From Deltaproteobacteria bacterium (GTDB lineage: Bacteria; Desulfobacterota; Desulfobacteria; Desulfobacterales; Desulfatibacillaceae): 10,601 nucleotides of DNA. A model generated the notes under the pieces. The model saw nothing but the letters and a program-made list of their open reading frames with translations. It did not search any database and was not told where the DNA came from. Position numbers and translations under genes: made by a program. Positions 5,595 to 10,601 of the stretch are shown piece by piece (positions within the stretch are counted from its first letter, which is position 1; each line of letters opens with the position of its first letter). The stretch is from contig JAKAGN010000056.1 in NCBI GenBank assembly GCA_021815525.1, forward strand, positions 1 to 10,601, in the 5' to 3' direction.

Positions 5595-8216
5595 TCAGAA
5601 GCTTCTTTCCTGCCAGGGGCAGACGATGGAAACCCACAGGAGGGCCAGGGTGAAGGCGCGGTAGGAGTCGCCGTCGCTAACGAGGGGAAAGGGCACGCCG
5701 GTGAGCGGCAGGTAGCAGCCCGTGGAAAGGAATGAGTAGAGGGCGAAAATCCCCACGAAGGCGAAGGCCATGAAGCGGAAGAGGGGCTCGTTCAGCCTTT
5801 TCAGCGATTGGTGCCGGGTGTAGGCCTCGATCTGGCCCAGCGAGAGAAAGAGGACCAGGAGGTATGCCAGCAGAAGGCTCACCGAGAGCACGGTCCCGGC
5901 CTGCCCCACGAAGACGTCCTTCATGAGGCTCCGGACCAGGCTCATGGCGAAATCCGTGTGGATGCGGCGCGTGAGGCTCCCAAGCCGGGTGCCGGGCACG
6001 TAGACCAGGCTGTGGGGGATGTCGGCGTCGTCCCGGAAGGCCGGCACGTTCATCTTGTCCATGCGGCTCGTGAAGGTGGAAAGGCCCGGCAGGTCGAAGT
6101 CCTTCTGGTAGAATCCGATAAGGCTCATGGTGGCCGCGCAGCCCAGCCACACTATGAAGAGGGTCTGGGCCATGCCCGGGGAAAAGGCCCGGCCGAGCCT
6201 GCGCATTAGCCGCGCCGCCGCCCCGTAAGCCAAGGGAAGGAAAAAGAGGACGGCCGAAGGCAGGTGCCGGACCGCGAGGAGGAAAAAAAGCCCCATGATC
6301 GTGGAGGACGAAAGGAAGAGGCCGGAAAAGGCGCGCATGGCGCGGCTTCTCGACTCGTCCGCCACCGGCAGGAGGCGGTTCTTGTCCGTGAGGAACTGGA
6401 CGGCGGGCCAGGCCAGGAAAAGAAAGAGGGAGTAGATGAGGATGGGCCCGAACTCGTCGTAGAGGGCCAGCGGCAGGGCGAAGCCCAGAAGGGGGATCAG
6501 GCCCGAGAACACGGCCACCCAGCCCAGGGAAAGCCGCCTTTTGACCTTGAGCCGGAAGTAGGTGAGATAAGAGGTGAAGGCGAGCGGGAAGAGCAGGAGA
6601 AGCGTGCTCTCGCAAAGCAGGATGATGCCCCGGCCGGGCTTCACCACGAACATGGCCAGGGACACGGCGAAGGAGGCCAGCGTGCCGTAGAAGAACTTCC
6701 GCGCGTGCCGGGCCTCGTCGAAGAACCATCCGAAGATGAAGCCACGGCTGGGCCGCCAGGCCTTGAGAACCACGAAGGCGGCGAAAACCAGCACGCTTAA
6801 AAGCGTAACCCGGAACAGGCCCTCGGCGCAGTCCAGGTAGAAGTGGACCTTGTTCAGCTCCGGGTAGATGGTTGCGTCCAGGTTCAGGTAGAGCAGCAGG
6901 AAAAGGGAGAGGAAGGTCAGGCCCGTCACCAGGAACATGGTGAGGCCCGAGGCCGCCAGGGAGTAGAGGGACGCCCCCGCCCCCCGTCCGGAAAAGCGCA
7001 CCGTGAAGAAGGGGAAAAGGAAGTAGAGCGCCACGTAAGCCGCGAAGAACAAGGCGAAGAGAAGGCCGAAGGCCCCGGTGACGAGCCCCGCGGCATCGCT
7101 GAAATCAGCCTCCCGCACGGTGAACCCCAGTCCCGAGATGAAAAGGGCGTCCCTCTCCGGCGAAAAGGAGCGGCCCGCGTCGGAAACGGGCTCCGCCCGC
7201 ACGCGAAGAGGCCGGGGCGCCGGAGTGCCGGCGGCGCCCGAGAAGGCGTCCACCAGGGCCCGGGGCACCGGAAGGGCCAGGGCCCGGGGCAGGAAGGAGG
7301 CCACGGGGAAACGGGGGGAGGGGGCCCTTACGGGAGCCGCCAGGTTTTCCAGGATGCGGGCTGATGCCCCCGCCTCGGCCACTGCGCTGTAAGCCCCGCC
7401 CTCGCTCCGGCGGGCCAGGACGAAGCCGTTCACGGGCTCCGTCAGGAAGTTCAACGGAATCAGGAAGCGGCCGGGAATGAGGATGCGGCCCCTGGGCCGG
7501 CCCGCGCCCGCGAACTCCAGGGTCTCGGCATGCCCCGGCCCGGCCGGCGACTCCGGCAGCAGGAACGGGTACTTGGCCGGAAACTCCATGTCCGGGTTGG
7601 CGTCCACAACGGAGCCGGACTTCCCCGTTGCGGTGAAGCGTACGAGAAATCTCCCCGGGGCCGGGCTTTCCGGGGAAAGGGCCAGGGCGAAGAGGTCGTA
7701 GGCGGGCTCCTTCCGGATGAGCCCGGCCAGGAAGCGGGCCGTCTTCTCCTTGGCGGAAAGGCCGCCCTCGTCGTCCTCGGCCTCGGAGCCGGAATCCCGC
7801 ACGTCCTCCTGGAAGGCGTAGCGGGCGCCGGGCGAAAGGGCGAAGCGGAACACCTGCCCGGTTTCGCCGGCCGTTTTGAAGGACTCGGGGATTTCAGTTT
7901 CCCGCCCGTTTTCCGGGCGCAGGAATATCCGCATGTGGCCGCGGTCGAAGTGGGCCGTGGCCGTGGCCAGGAGGCCCCGCCCGCCCGGGCGGAAGGACAA
8001 GCCGATCTTGCCGTTGTAAAGTGAGAATGCGCGGGGGGCCTTGGGGCCCACCTCGAGAAACTCCAGGCGCCAGGCCGATGCCGCGTTGTCGGCGAGCCAT
8101 CGGCAAAGCTCGGCGGTCATGGCGGGCGCCACGAAGACCAGGAGGGCCGCGGCCGGGACGAGGCTCGCCATCACGGCCAGCGTGGCCAAAAAACGTTTGC
8201 GGAAAAAGTTCGCCAT
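5595..8216 (-). CDS. SEDS-family peptidoglycan glycosyltransferase (FtsW/RodA/SpoVE-like) with large extracytoplasmic N-terminal domain
   Basis: This encodes 873 aa, about twice a normal SEDS protein (~370-420 aa). Known SEDS proteins polymerise lipid II into glycan strands together with a class B PBP. The N-terminus (MANFFRKRF plus a hydrophobic segment ~10-33) is a signal anchor, followed by ~335 non-membrane residues expected outside the membrane. From ~372 to the end come roughly ten or more hydrophobic segments. SEDS landmarks are present: KPGRG at ~526-530 where the family has QPDLG; HTDF at 753-756, whose D755 aligns with the catalytic Asp of the family's PE..TDF loop; and LPLTGVPFPLVSDGDS at 836-851, matching the terminal LPTTGLPLPFISYGGSS signature with a few changes. 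The ATG has only a weak ribosome binding site. The next gene is the PBP, two bases downstream, the usual SEDS/bPBP pairing. Assignment to SEDS is confident from the two C-terminal motifs; whether it acts in elongation, division or something specialised cannot be read from sequence. Confidence 0.88.
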   Translation of the reverse strand: MANFFRKRFLATLAVMASLVPAAALLVFVAPAMTAELCRWLADNAASAWRLEFLEVGPKAPRAFSLYNGKIGLSFRPGGRGLLATATAHFDRGHMRIFLRPENGRETEIPESFKTAGETGQVFRFALSPGARYAFQEDVRDSGSEAEDDEGGLSAKEKTARFLAGLIRKEPAYDLFALALSPESPAPGRFLVRFTATGKSGSVVDANPDMEFPAKYPFLLPESPAGPGHAETLEFAGAGRPRGRILIPGRFLIPLNFLTEPVNGFVLARRSEGGAYSAVAEAGASARILENLAAPVRAPSPRFPVASFLPRALALPVPRALVDAFSGAAGTPAPRPLRVRAEPVSDAGRSFSPERDALFISGLGFTVREADFSDAAGLVTGAFGLLFALFFAAYVALYFLFPFFTVRFSGRGAGASLYSLAASGLTMFLVTGLTFLSLFLLLYLNLDATIYPELNKVHFYLDCAEGLFRVTLLSVLVFAAFVVLKAWRPSRGFIFGWFFDEARHARKFFYGTLASFAVSLAMFVVKPGRGIILLCESTLLLLFPLAFTSYLTYFRLKVKRRLSLGWVAVFSGLIPLLGFALPLALYDEFGPILIYSLFLFLAWPAVQFLTDKNRLLPVADESRSRAMRAFSGLFLSSSTIMGLFFLLAVRHLPSAVLFFLPLAYGAAARLMRRLGRAFSPGMAQTLFIVWLGCAATMSLIGFYQKDFDLPGLSTFTSRMDKMNVPAFRDDADIPHSLVYVPGTRLGSLTRRIHTDFAMSLVRSLMKDVFVGQAGTVLSVSLLLAYLLVLFLSLGQIEAYTRHQSLKRLNEPLFRFMAFAFVGIFALYSFLSTGCYLPLTGVPFPLVSDGDSYRAFTLALLWVSIVCPWQERSF

Positions 8217-8399
8217 GGACCGGGCCCTGGGGGGGAAAACGGGGCGGGAGGGCTCGCCCGCCGCGTGGTGGATGTCCGAATCCTTCGGGCTTGCGGCCCG
8301 CGGGGCGCTTTCACGCTTCGCCGTATCTTCTTACACCATGACGCGGGCGACTACAACAGGCGCATCGCCCCGCCGCGTGTCCGGGGATGCGGTTTTGGG

Positions 8400-8434
8400 G
8401 GTGCAAAAGGTTTTTTCGGGCCTTTGTTTGCACC
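8400..8434. promoter_or_regulatory. 8-bp perfect inverted repeat, possible operator
   Basis: GGTGCAAA at 8400-8407 is exactly repeated in inverted orientation as TTTGCACC at 8427-8434, with a 19-base spacer that can itself pair weakly (AGG / CCT). It ends 14 bases before the -35 box of the rightward promoter and overlaps a possible -10 (TGCAAA, minus strand) of a leftward promoter. It could be an operator for a dimeric regulator or an RNA hairpin; no T-run follows, so a terminator is unlikely. Confidence 0.4.
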
Positions 8435-8448
8435 TTCCTTGTAAGTCC

Positions 8449-8477
8449 TTGACAATTCATTTAAAATTGGTTAACTT
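8449..8477 (+). promoter_or_regulatory. Sigma70-type promoter for the 114-aa gene
   Basis: A perfect -35 box TTGACA (8449-8454) is followed after 17 bases by TAACTT (8472-8477), a weak -10 with three matches to TATAAT. The spacer is AT-rich in an otherwise GC-rich region. Transcription would begin near 8484, about 20 bases before the GTG start at 8505. Confidence 0.5.
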
Positions 8478-8504
8478 TCCTGCAATGGCGCGCGGGGAGG
8501 GATC

Positions 8505-8849
8505 GTGAAGTGCATTGACGGCATCGAGGGCGTGCTTTTGGGCGTCATCGCGGGCTTTGTCGGCCTCTACGACGCGGGCGAGATGGACGCCCTGGGCTAT
8601 ATCCGCGCCGTGAAGAGCCTGATCGAGTCGGCGTCCCAGTTCGTCCAGGTCCGCCCCGAGATAGAGACCCCGGCGTCCTTTCTCCAGAACGTCCTTTACC
8701 AGGAGGCCCGGAGCGGCTTCCTGGACGCCCTCATCCGGAAGCGGGAGCGGGACGCGGAGGAGGACGGCGAGGCCGGGACGGGCGCGGTGGAGGGTTACGC
8801 GGAACATTTTTACGATTACGTTTACCGGCGCGGGGTGTATCCCGACTGA
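8505..8849 (+). CDS. Conserved-looking hypothetical protein, 114 aa
   Basis: The frame starts with GTG at 8505 preceded by a strong GGGGAGG site (about 8494-8500) and a TTGACA-type promoter. I do not recognise the family. The first half is largely helical, with a hydrophobic patch (GVLLGVIAGFVGLY, ~9-22) that is short for a membrane span and contains Gly; it may be a buried helix. A middle segment (SFLQNVLYQEARSGFLDALIRKRERDAEED) looks like an amphipathic helix running into a charged linker, and the C-terminus is aromatic (YAEHFYDYVYRRGVYPD). No catalytic motif or metal site is visible. The 46-aa gene follows after 19 bases, and the two probably form one transcript ending at the terminator at 9059-9123. 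That it is a real gene is well supported; function unknown. Confidence 0.75.
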   Translation: MKCIDGIEGVLLGVIAGFVGLYDAGEMDALGYIRAVKSLIESASQFVQVRPEIETPASFLQNVLYQEARSGFLDALIRKRERDAEEDGEAGTGAVEGYAEHFYDYVYRRGVYPD

Positions 8850-8868
8850 GCCGGGCGGGAGGTTTTCC

Positions 8869-9009
8869 TTGGAGGACGATTTCGACGCCCTGTTGAAGGA
8901 AGAGATGGATCGGATAGCAAAAAACGTCGATACGGTGGTGAAAACCCTCGAGGCCGCGGGCTACGGCCCGGACAAGGCCGGCCGGGGGGAGCCCGAAACG
9001 CCCGAGTGA
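8869..9009 (+). CDS. Small acidic protein, 46 aa, TTG start
   Basis: A 46-codon frame begins at TTG 8869 with GGGAGG placed six bases upstream, an excellent ribosome binding site that decides this start. The product begins MEDDFDALLKEEMDRIAKNV and continues with TVVKTLEAAGYGPDKAG. The first ~30 residues have the heptad-like spacing of an amphipathic or coiled-coil helix, and the tail is Gly/Pro/Glu-rich. It is soluble and acidic, with no recognised domain. It sits 19 bases after the 114-aa gene and 49 bases before an intrinsic terminator, so it should be cotranscribed with that gene and may be its partner. Evidence is the ribosome binding site, GC-rich third positions and context; no homology claim is made. 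Confidence 0.6.
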   Translation: MEDDFDALLKEEMDRIAKNVDTVVKTLEAAGYGPDKAGRGEPETPE

Positions 9010-9058
9010 CGTGGCGTTTCGGGCCGCTAAACGCTGGAGATGCTGGGAGGGATTTCAG

Positions 9059-9123
9059 ACCCCGGGGCCGCTGGCGGCTTGGGGGGGGCGGCCGTGGCGA
9101 GCGGCCGAGGGGTTGTTTTTTTT
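9059..9123 (+). terminator. Intrinsic terminator after the 114-aa/46-aa gene pair
   Basis: ACCCC (9059-9063) pairs with GGGGT (9109-9113), GGCCGCT (9066-9072) with AGCGGCC (9100-9106), and GC (9074-9075) with GC (9097-9098). A run of eight T (9116-9123) follows almost directly. A strong GC stem plus T-run is a classic Rho-independent terminator, separating this transcript from ihfA. Confidence 0.75.
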
Positions 9124-9182
9124 AGGGCGGGAAAACCAGCGCCGCGCGAGAGCGGGCGGGCGCGCGGCGGATGCCCTTTCAA

Positions 9183-9203
9183 GCGGCCGTTCCCATCGGC
9201 CGC
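9183..9203 (+). promoter_or_regulatory. Hairpin directly upstream of the ihfA ribosome binding site
   Basis: GCGGCCG (9183-9189) and CGGCCGC (9197-9203) form a perfect 7-bp GC stem with a 7-base loop. It ends two bases before the GGGAGG ribosome binding site (9206-9211). No T-run follows. It could modulate translation or protect the 5' end of the ihfA message; the same GCGGCCG word also occurs in the preceding terminator. A function is inference. Confidence 0.35.
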
Positions 9204-9215
9204 ACGGGAGGCCTC

Positions 9216-9506
9216 ATGGCTCTGACCAAAAGCGACATCGTTGAAAAGGTTTACAATCTGGGTTTTTCCAAGAAGGAGTCCGTGGAGATCGTCGAGCAGC
9301 TGATCGAGATCATCAAGAAAAGTCTCGAGGACGGCGAGGACGTGCTCATCTCCGGCTTCGGCAAGTTCTGCGTCAAGAAGAAGAGCGAGCGGAGGGGGCG
9401 GAACCCGGCCACCGGCGAGGACCTCATGCTGCGCCAGCGCCAGGTGGTGACCTTCAAGTGCTCGGGAAAGCTCCGGGACAAGATAAACGGGGCCCTGGAA
9501 GAGTAA
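9216..9506 (+). CDS. ihfA: Integration host factor, alpha-type subunit (HU/IHF family DNA-bending protein)
   Basis: This encodes 96 aa, the usual size for an IHF subunit. The MALTKSDIVEKVY start is typical of IHF-alpha. GFGKF at 47-51 is the family turn, and R60-G-R-N-P-A-T-G-E68 is the DNA-contacting beta-arm with P64 at the position that intercalates in the minor groove. VVTFKCSGKLR at 77-87 follows as in IHF-alpha. The protein binds the minor groove as a dimer and bends DNA sharply, aiding transcription, recombination and nucleoid structure. ATG 9216 has GGGAGG four bases upstream; an earlier in-frame ATG at 9171 lacks a ribosome binding site and would lie inside the leader hairpin region. 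The gene lies between two terminator-like structures and probably has its own promoter within 9124-9182, though none is obvious. Identity with the alpha rather than beta subunit is likely but not certain. Confidence 0.92.
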   Translation: MALTKSDIVEKVYNLGFSKKESVEIVEQLIEIIKKSLEDGEDVLISGFGKFCVKKKSERRGRNPATGEDLMLRQRQVVTFKCSGKLRDKINGALEE

Positions 9507-9554
9507 TTTCGGGGCGGGCGCCGTCCGGCCGGCGCGGAGCGGAAGGAGGGCGTC

Positions 9555-10229
9555 ATGAGCGAGGAATGGGAAACCCCGTTTCCCACCATGCCCATTCTGC
9601 ACTGGTGGACGCTGCGCAAGCGGTTCAAGGAGCGCATCGCCGACATAGTGCCCGGCATCGTTACGGACAAATACCTGGCGGGCGTTCTGAACTCGCGGGA
9701 GCTGACCGTTAAGACCACCGTCACCCCCTGCCTCAGGGCCGTCGGGCTCCTGGACTCCGAAAACCGCACCACCGCCCGCATGGAGCGCTGGCTGTCCGAC
9801 GAGAAGTACCCGGGCGTGTGCCGGGAGATACTGGCGGACGTCTACCCCGGCGAGCTTCTCGCCGCCGCGCCCGATCCGGCCGCCGACCGCCTGGCGGCCG
9901 AGCAGTGGTTCATGTCTCACACAGGCTCCGGCCCGGTCGCGGCCCGCAAGATGACGGCCTTTTTTTCGCTCCTCGTGGACGCCGACCTTTCCAAGTCCCA
10001 CGGCGGCGGGCGGCCGCAGGCCAAGCGCAGGGATGAGCCCGCGCCCGACCCCGCGGAGGCCCTTTCGGTCTTTTCCGAGCGGCTCGCCGGCCTTACGGCC
10101 CGGGGAGGCGGGAAGGTCCGGCCGCTCGTGCAGGTCACCTTCCAGGTGGTCATAACGCCGGACACCAGCCCCGAGCAGATCGATTACGTCTTCGCCCAGC
10201 TCGCCCGCCACATGAACCGGGAGGAGTGA
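9555..10229 (+). CDS. DUF5343-like protein, 224 aa
   Basis: ATG 9555 is preceded by GGAGG at a good distance. Residues ~30-150 match my memory of DUF5343 proteins: an Ile-Val-Pro start, a segment on early strand or helix choice ending in RAVGLLDSENRTT (~61-73), WLSDEKYPGVCREILADVYP (~79-98), then a helix ending ARKMTAFFSLLVDADLS (~130-146). A Lys/Arg/Pro-rich linker follows (~150-170), and the C-terminus (VTFQVVITPDTSPEQIDYVFAQLARHM) resembles the tail found on many such proteins. The first part looks like a winged-helix-type DNA-binding fold in that family, but this is not established here. The biochemical role of DUF5343 is unknown to me. It starts 48 bases after ihfA without an intervening T-rich terminator, so cotranscription with ihfA is possible. 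Confidence 0.75.
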   Translation: MSEEWETPFPTMPILHWWTLRKRFKERIADIVPGIVTDKYLAGVLNSRELTVKTTVTPCLRAVGLLDSENRTTARMERWLSDEKYPGVCREILADVYPGELLAAAPDPAADRLAAEQWFMSHTGSGPVAARKMTAFFSLLVDADLSKSHGGGRPQAKRRDEPAPDPAEALSVFSERLAGLTARGGGKVRPLVQVTFQVVITPDTSPEQIDYVFAQLARHMNREE

Positions 10230-10230
10230 G

Positions 10231-10270
10231 GGCCGGCCTTTCGGACCGCGGGAAACGACCGGCCTTGTTT
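10231..10270 (+). terminator. Terminator-like hairpin after the DUF5343-like gene
   Basis: GGCCGG (10231-10236) pairs with CCGGCC (10259-10264), with an inner TTTC / GAAA stem, starting two bases after the stop codon. It is followed by TTGTTT, a weak U-tract. It is a plausible intrinsic terminator, though the short T-run lowers confidence. Confidence 0.5.
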
Positions 10271-10332
10271 CACCCGGCGATTTTCTCCCTTGTTGCGTCA
10301 AGGGGTCTTCCTGATATTTTTTTCATCCGGCC

Positions 10333-10368
10333 GCATGGCGTAAGCATCCGGGCCCGCCATGCTTTTGT
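10333..10368 (+). terminator. 8-bp hairpin followed by TTTTGT (terminator or attenuator)
   Basis: GCATGGCG (10333-10340) and CGCCATGC (10355-10362) are perfect inverted copies with a 14-base loop, directly followed by TTTTGT. It could end read-through from the left or act as an attenuator in the leader of the gene at 10484. Confidence 0.45.
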
Positions 10369-10373
10369 GCGAA

Positions 10374-10417
10374 GCTTCGCCTCGCGGGGCGGCATGGTCC
10401 ATCAAGCCCGGCGAAGC
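10374..10417 (+). repeat. Inverted repeat GCTTCGCC / GGCGAAGC in the leader of the last gene
   Basis: GCTTCGCC (10374-10381) pairs perfectly with GGCGAAGC (10410-10417); inside, GGGC (about 10387-10390) can pair with GCCC (about 10406-10409), making a long interrupted stem. It is followed by GAGGTTTTGG. It may be a regulatory RNA structure or a second attenuator; no known riboswitch class is recognised. Confidence 0.35.
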
Positions 10418-10483
10418 GAGGTTTTGGATTGGGTTCCGCTTAACGAACGCAAAGCTTTTCGGAAAGTGAAAGGGAGGGGGGCC

Positions 10484-10601
10484 ATGAGGGGCTGGCTTCT
10501 GGCGGCCTTGATCGTAGGAGCGGCGGCGTCGGTCTACAACTTCGGCGACGCCCTGAGGGATTCGGCGCCCAACGGCAGGGGCGCGGAGGCCGTTTACGAC
10601 C
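10484..10601 (+). CDS. Start of an exported protein (C-terminus beyond window)
   Basis: ATG 10484 is preceded by GGGAGGGGGG, a strong ribosome binding site. The 39 visible residues begin MRGWLLAALIVGAAASVYNF, a basic residue followed by a hydrophobic core with small residues, as in a signal peptide or an N-terminal anchor; DALRDSAPNGRGAEAVYD follows. The family cannot be named from this fragment. The frame stays open to the window edge. Confidence 0.65.
   Translation, partial: MRGWLLAALIVGAAASVYNFGDALRDSAPNGRGAEAVYD

Larger units (their letters stand above)
8217..8504. other. Divergent intergenic region between the SEDS gene and the 114-aa gene
   Basis: This 288-bp stretch separates the leftward SEDS/PBP cluster from the rightward genes and should hold both start regions. 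The half next to the SEDS gene (8217-8390) is GC-rich and I see no convincing promoter in it. The half next to the right-hand gene is much more AT-rich (about 8398-8485) and carries an inverted repeat and a TTGACA-type promoter. No gene is evident inside. Confidence 0.7.
10271..10483 (+). other. Hairpin-rich non-coding stretch / leader of the last gene
   Basis: This stretch has no supported gene. In order it shows an AT-rich patch with seven T at 10317-10323 and a weak promoter-like pair (TTGTTG 10290-10295, GATATT 10313-10318, 17-base spacing), two 8-bp inverted repeats (10333-10362 and 10374-10417), and a T- and A-rich segment (10421-10470) leading to the ribosome binding site of the next gene. 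If the promoter is real, the hairpins would lie in a ~160-base leader. Confidence 0.4.

Noticed and set aside
5595..5637. GTG at 5637 as start of the PBP
   Set aside because: It would overlap the SEDS gene by 43 bases and add 15 residues before an already normal basic N-terminus; ATG 5592 fits better.
8457..8807. Minus-strand frame opposite the 114-aa gene
   Set aside because: The plus-strand frame has a promoter, ribosome binding site and cotranscribed neighbour; the minus frame has none.
9171..9215. In-frame ATG at 9171 as ihfA start
   Set aside because: The standard IHF-alpha start MALTK lies at 9216 with its own GGGAGG site; the extra residues match no family member.
9027..10301. Long minus-strand open frame opposite ihfA and the DUF5343-like gene
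   Set aside because: It covers two well-supported plus-strand genes, crosses a terminator, and reads as a low-complexity shadow typical of GC-rich DNA.
1..10601. tRNA, rRNA, CRISPR array, transposase, phage or plasmid origin
   Set aside because: No cloverleaf with a GTTCGA-type arm, no regularly spaced direct repeats, and no recognisable mobile-element protein was seen on either strand.

Overview
The window is GC-rich bacterial DNA with dense coding and strong third-position GC bias. The IHF-alpha-like protein at 9216-9506 closely resembles those of sulfate-reducing and syntrophic Desulfobacterota (former Deltaproteobacteria), so a high-GC member of that group is my best guess. I see no phage genes, no transposase and no CRISPR array. 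There is one 127-bp element with terminal inverted repeats that looks like a MITE or dispersed intergenic repeat.

The left four fifths (1-8216) is one leftward gene cluster. In transcription order it holds: (i) a SEDS-family (FtsW/RodA/SpoVE type) polytopic protein with an unusual ~340-residue extracytoplasmic N-terminal region (8216-5595); (ii) two bases later, a very large 1183-aa class B penicillin-binding protein with intact SxxK and SxN motifs and a KTS variant of the KTG motif (5592-2041); (iii) a secreted or membrane-anchored protein with two weak LysM-like segments (2056-1124); and (iv) an unrecognised protein that runs off the left edge (1041 to <1). SEDS proteins polymerise glycan strands from lipid II and class B PBPs cross-link them, so this reads as a complete but highly divergent peptidoglycan synthase module with two accessory proteins. 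It is not the usual division (dcw) or elongation (mre/rod) locus, and it is the most interesting system in the window.

A divergent intergenic region (8217-8504) carries a TTGACA-type promoter facing right and an 8-bp perfect inverted repeat. The right part is transcribed rightward: a 114-aa unknown protein, a 46-aa protein with a TTG start and a strong ribosome binding site, an intrinsic terminator, ihfA, a protein resembling DUF5343 family members, a terminator-like hairpin, about 210 bp of hairpin-rich non-coding DNA, and the start of an exported protein (10484 to >10601).

The 127-bp element lies across the junction of the PBP and LysM-like genes. It supplies the last two bases of the PBP stop codon and, if the best-looking start is used, encodes in frame part of the N-terminus of the LysM-like protein. 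The 5' end of the leftmost gene may hold a one-base frameshift at a run of five A.
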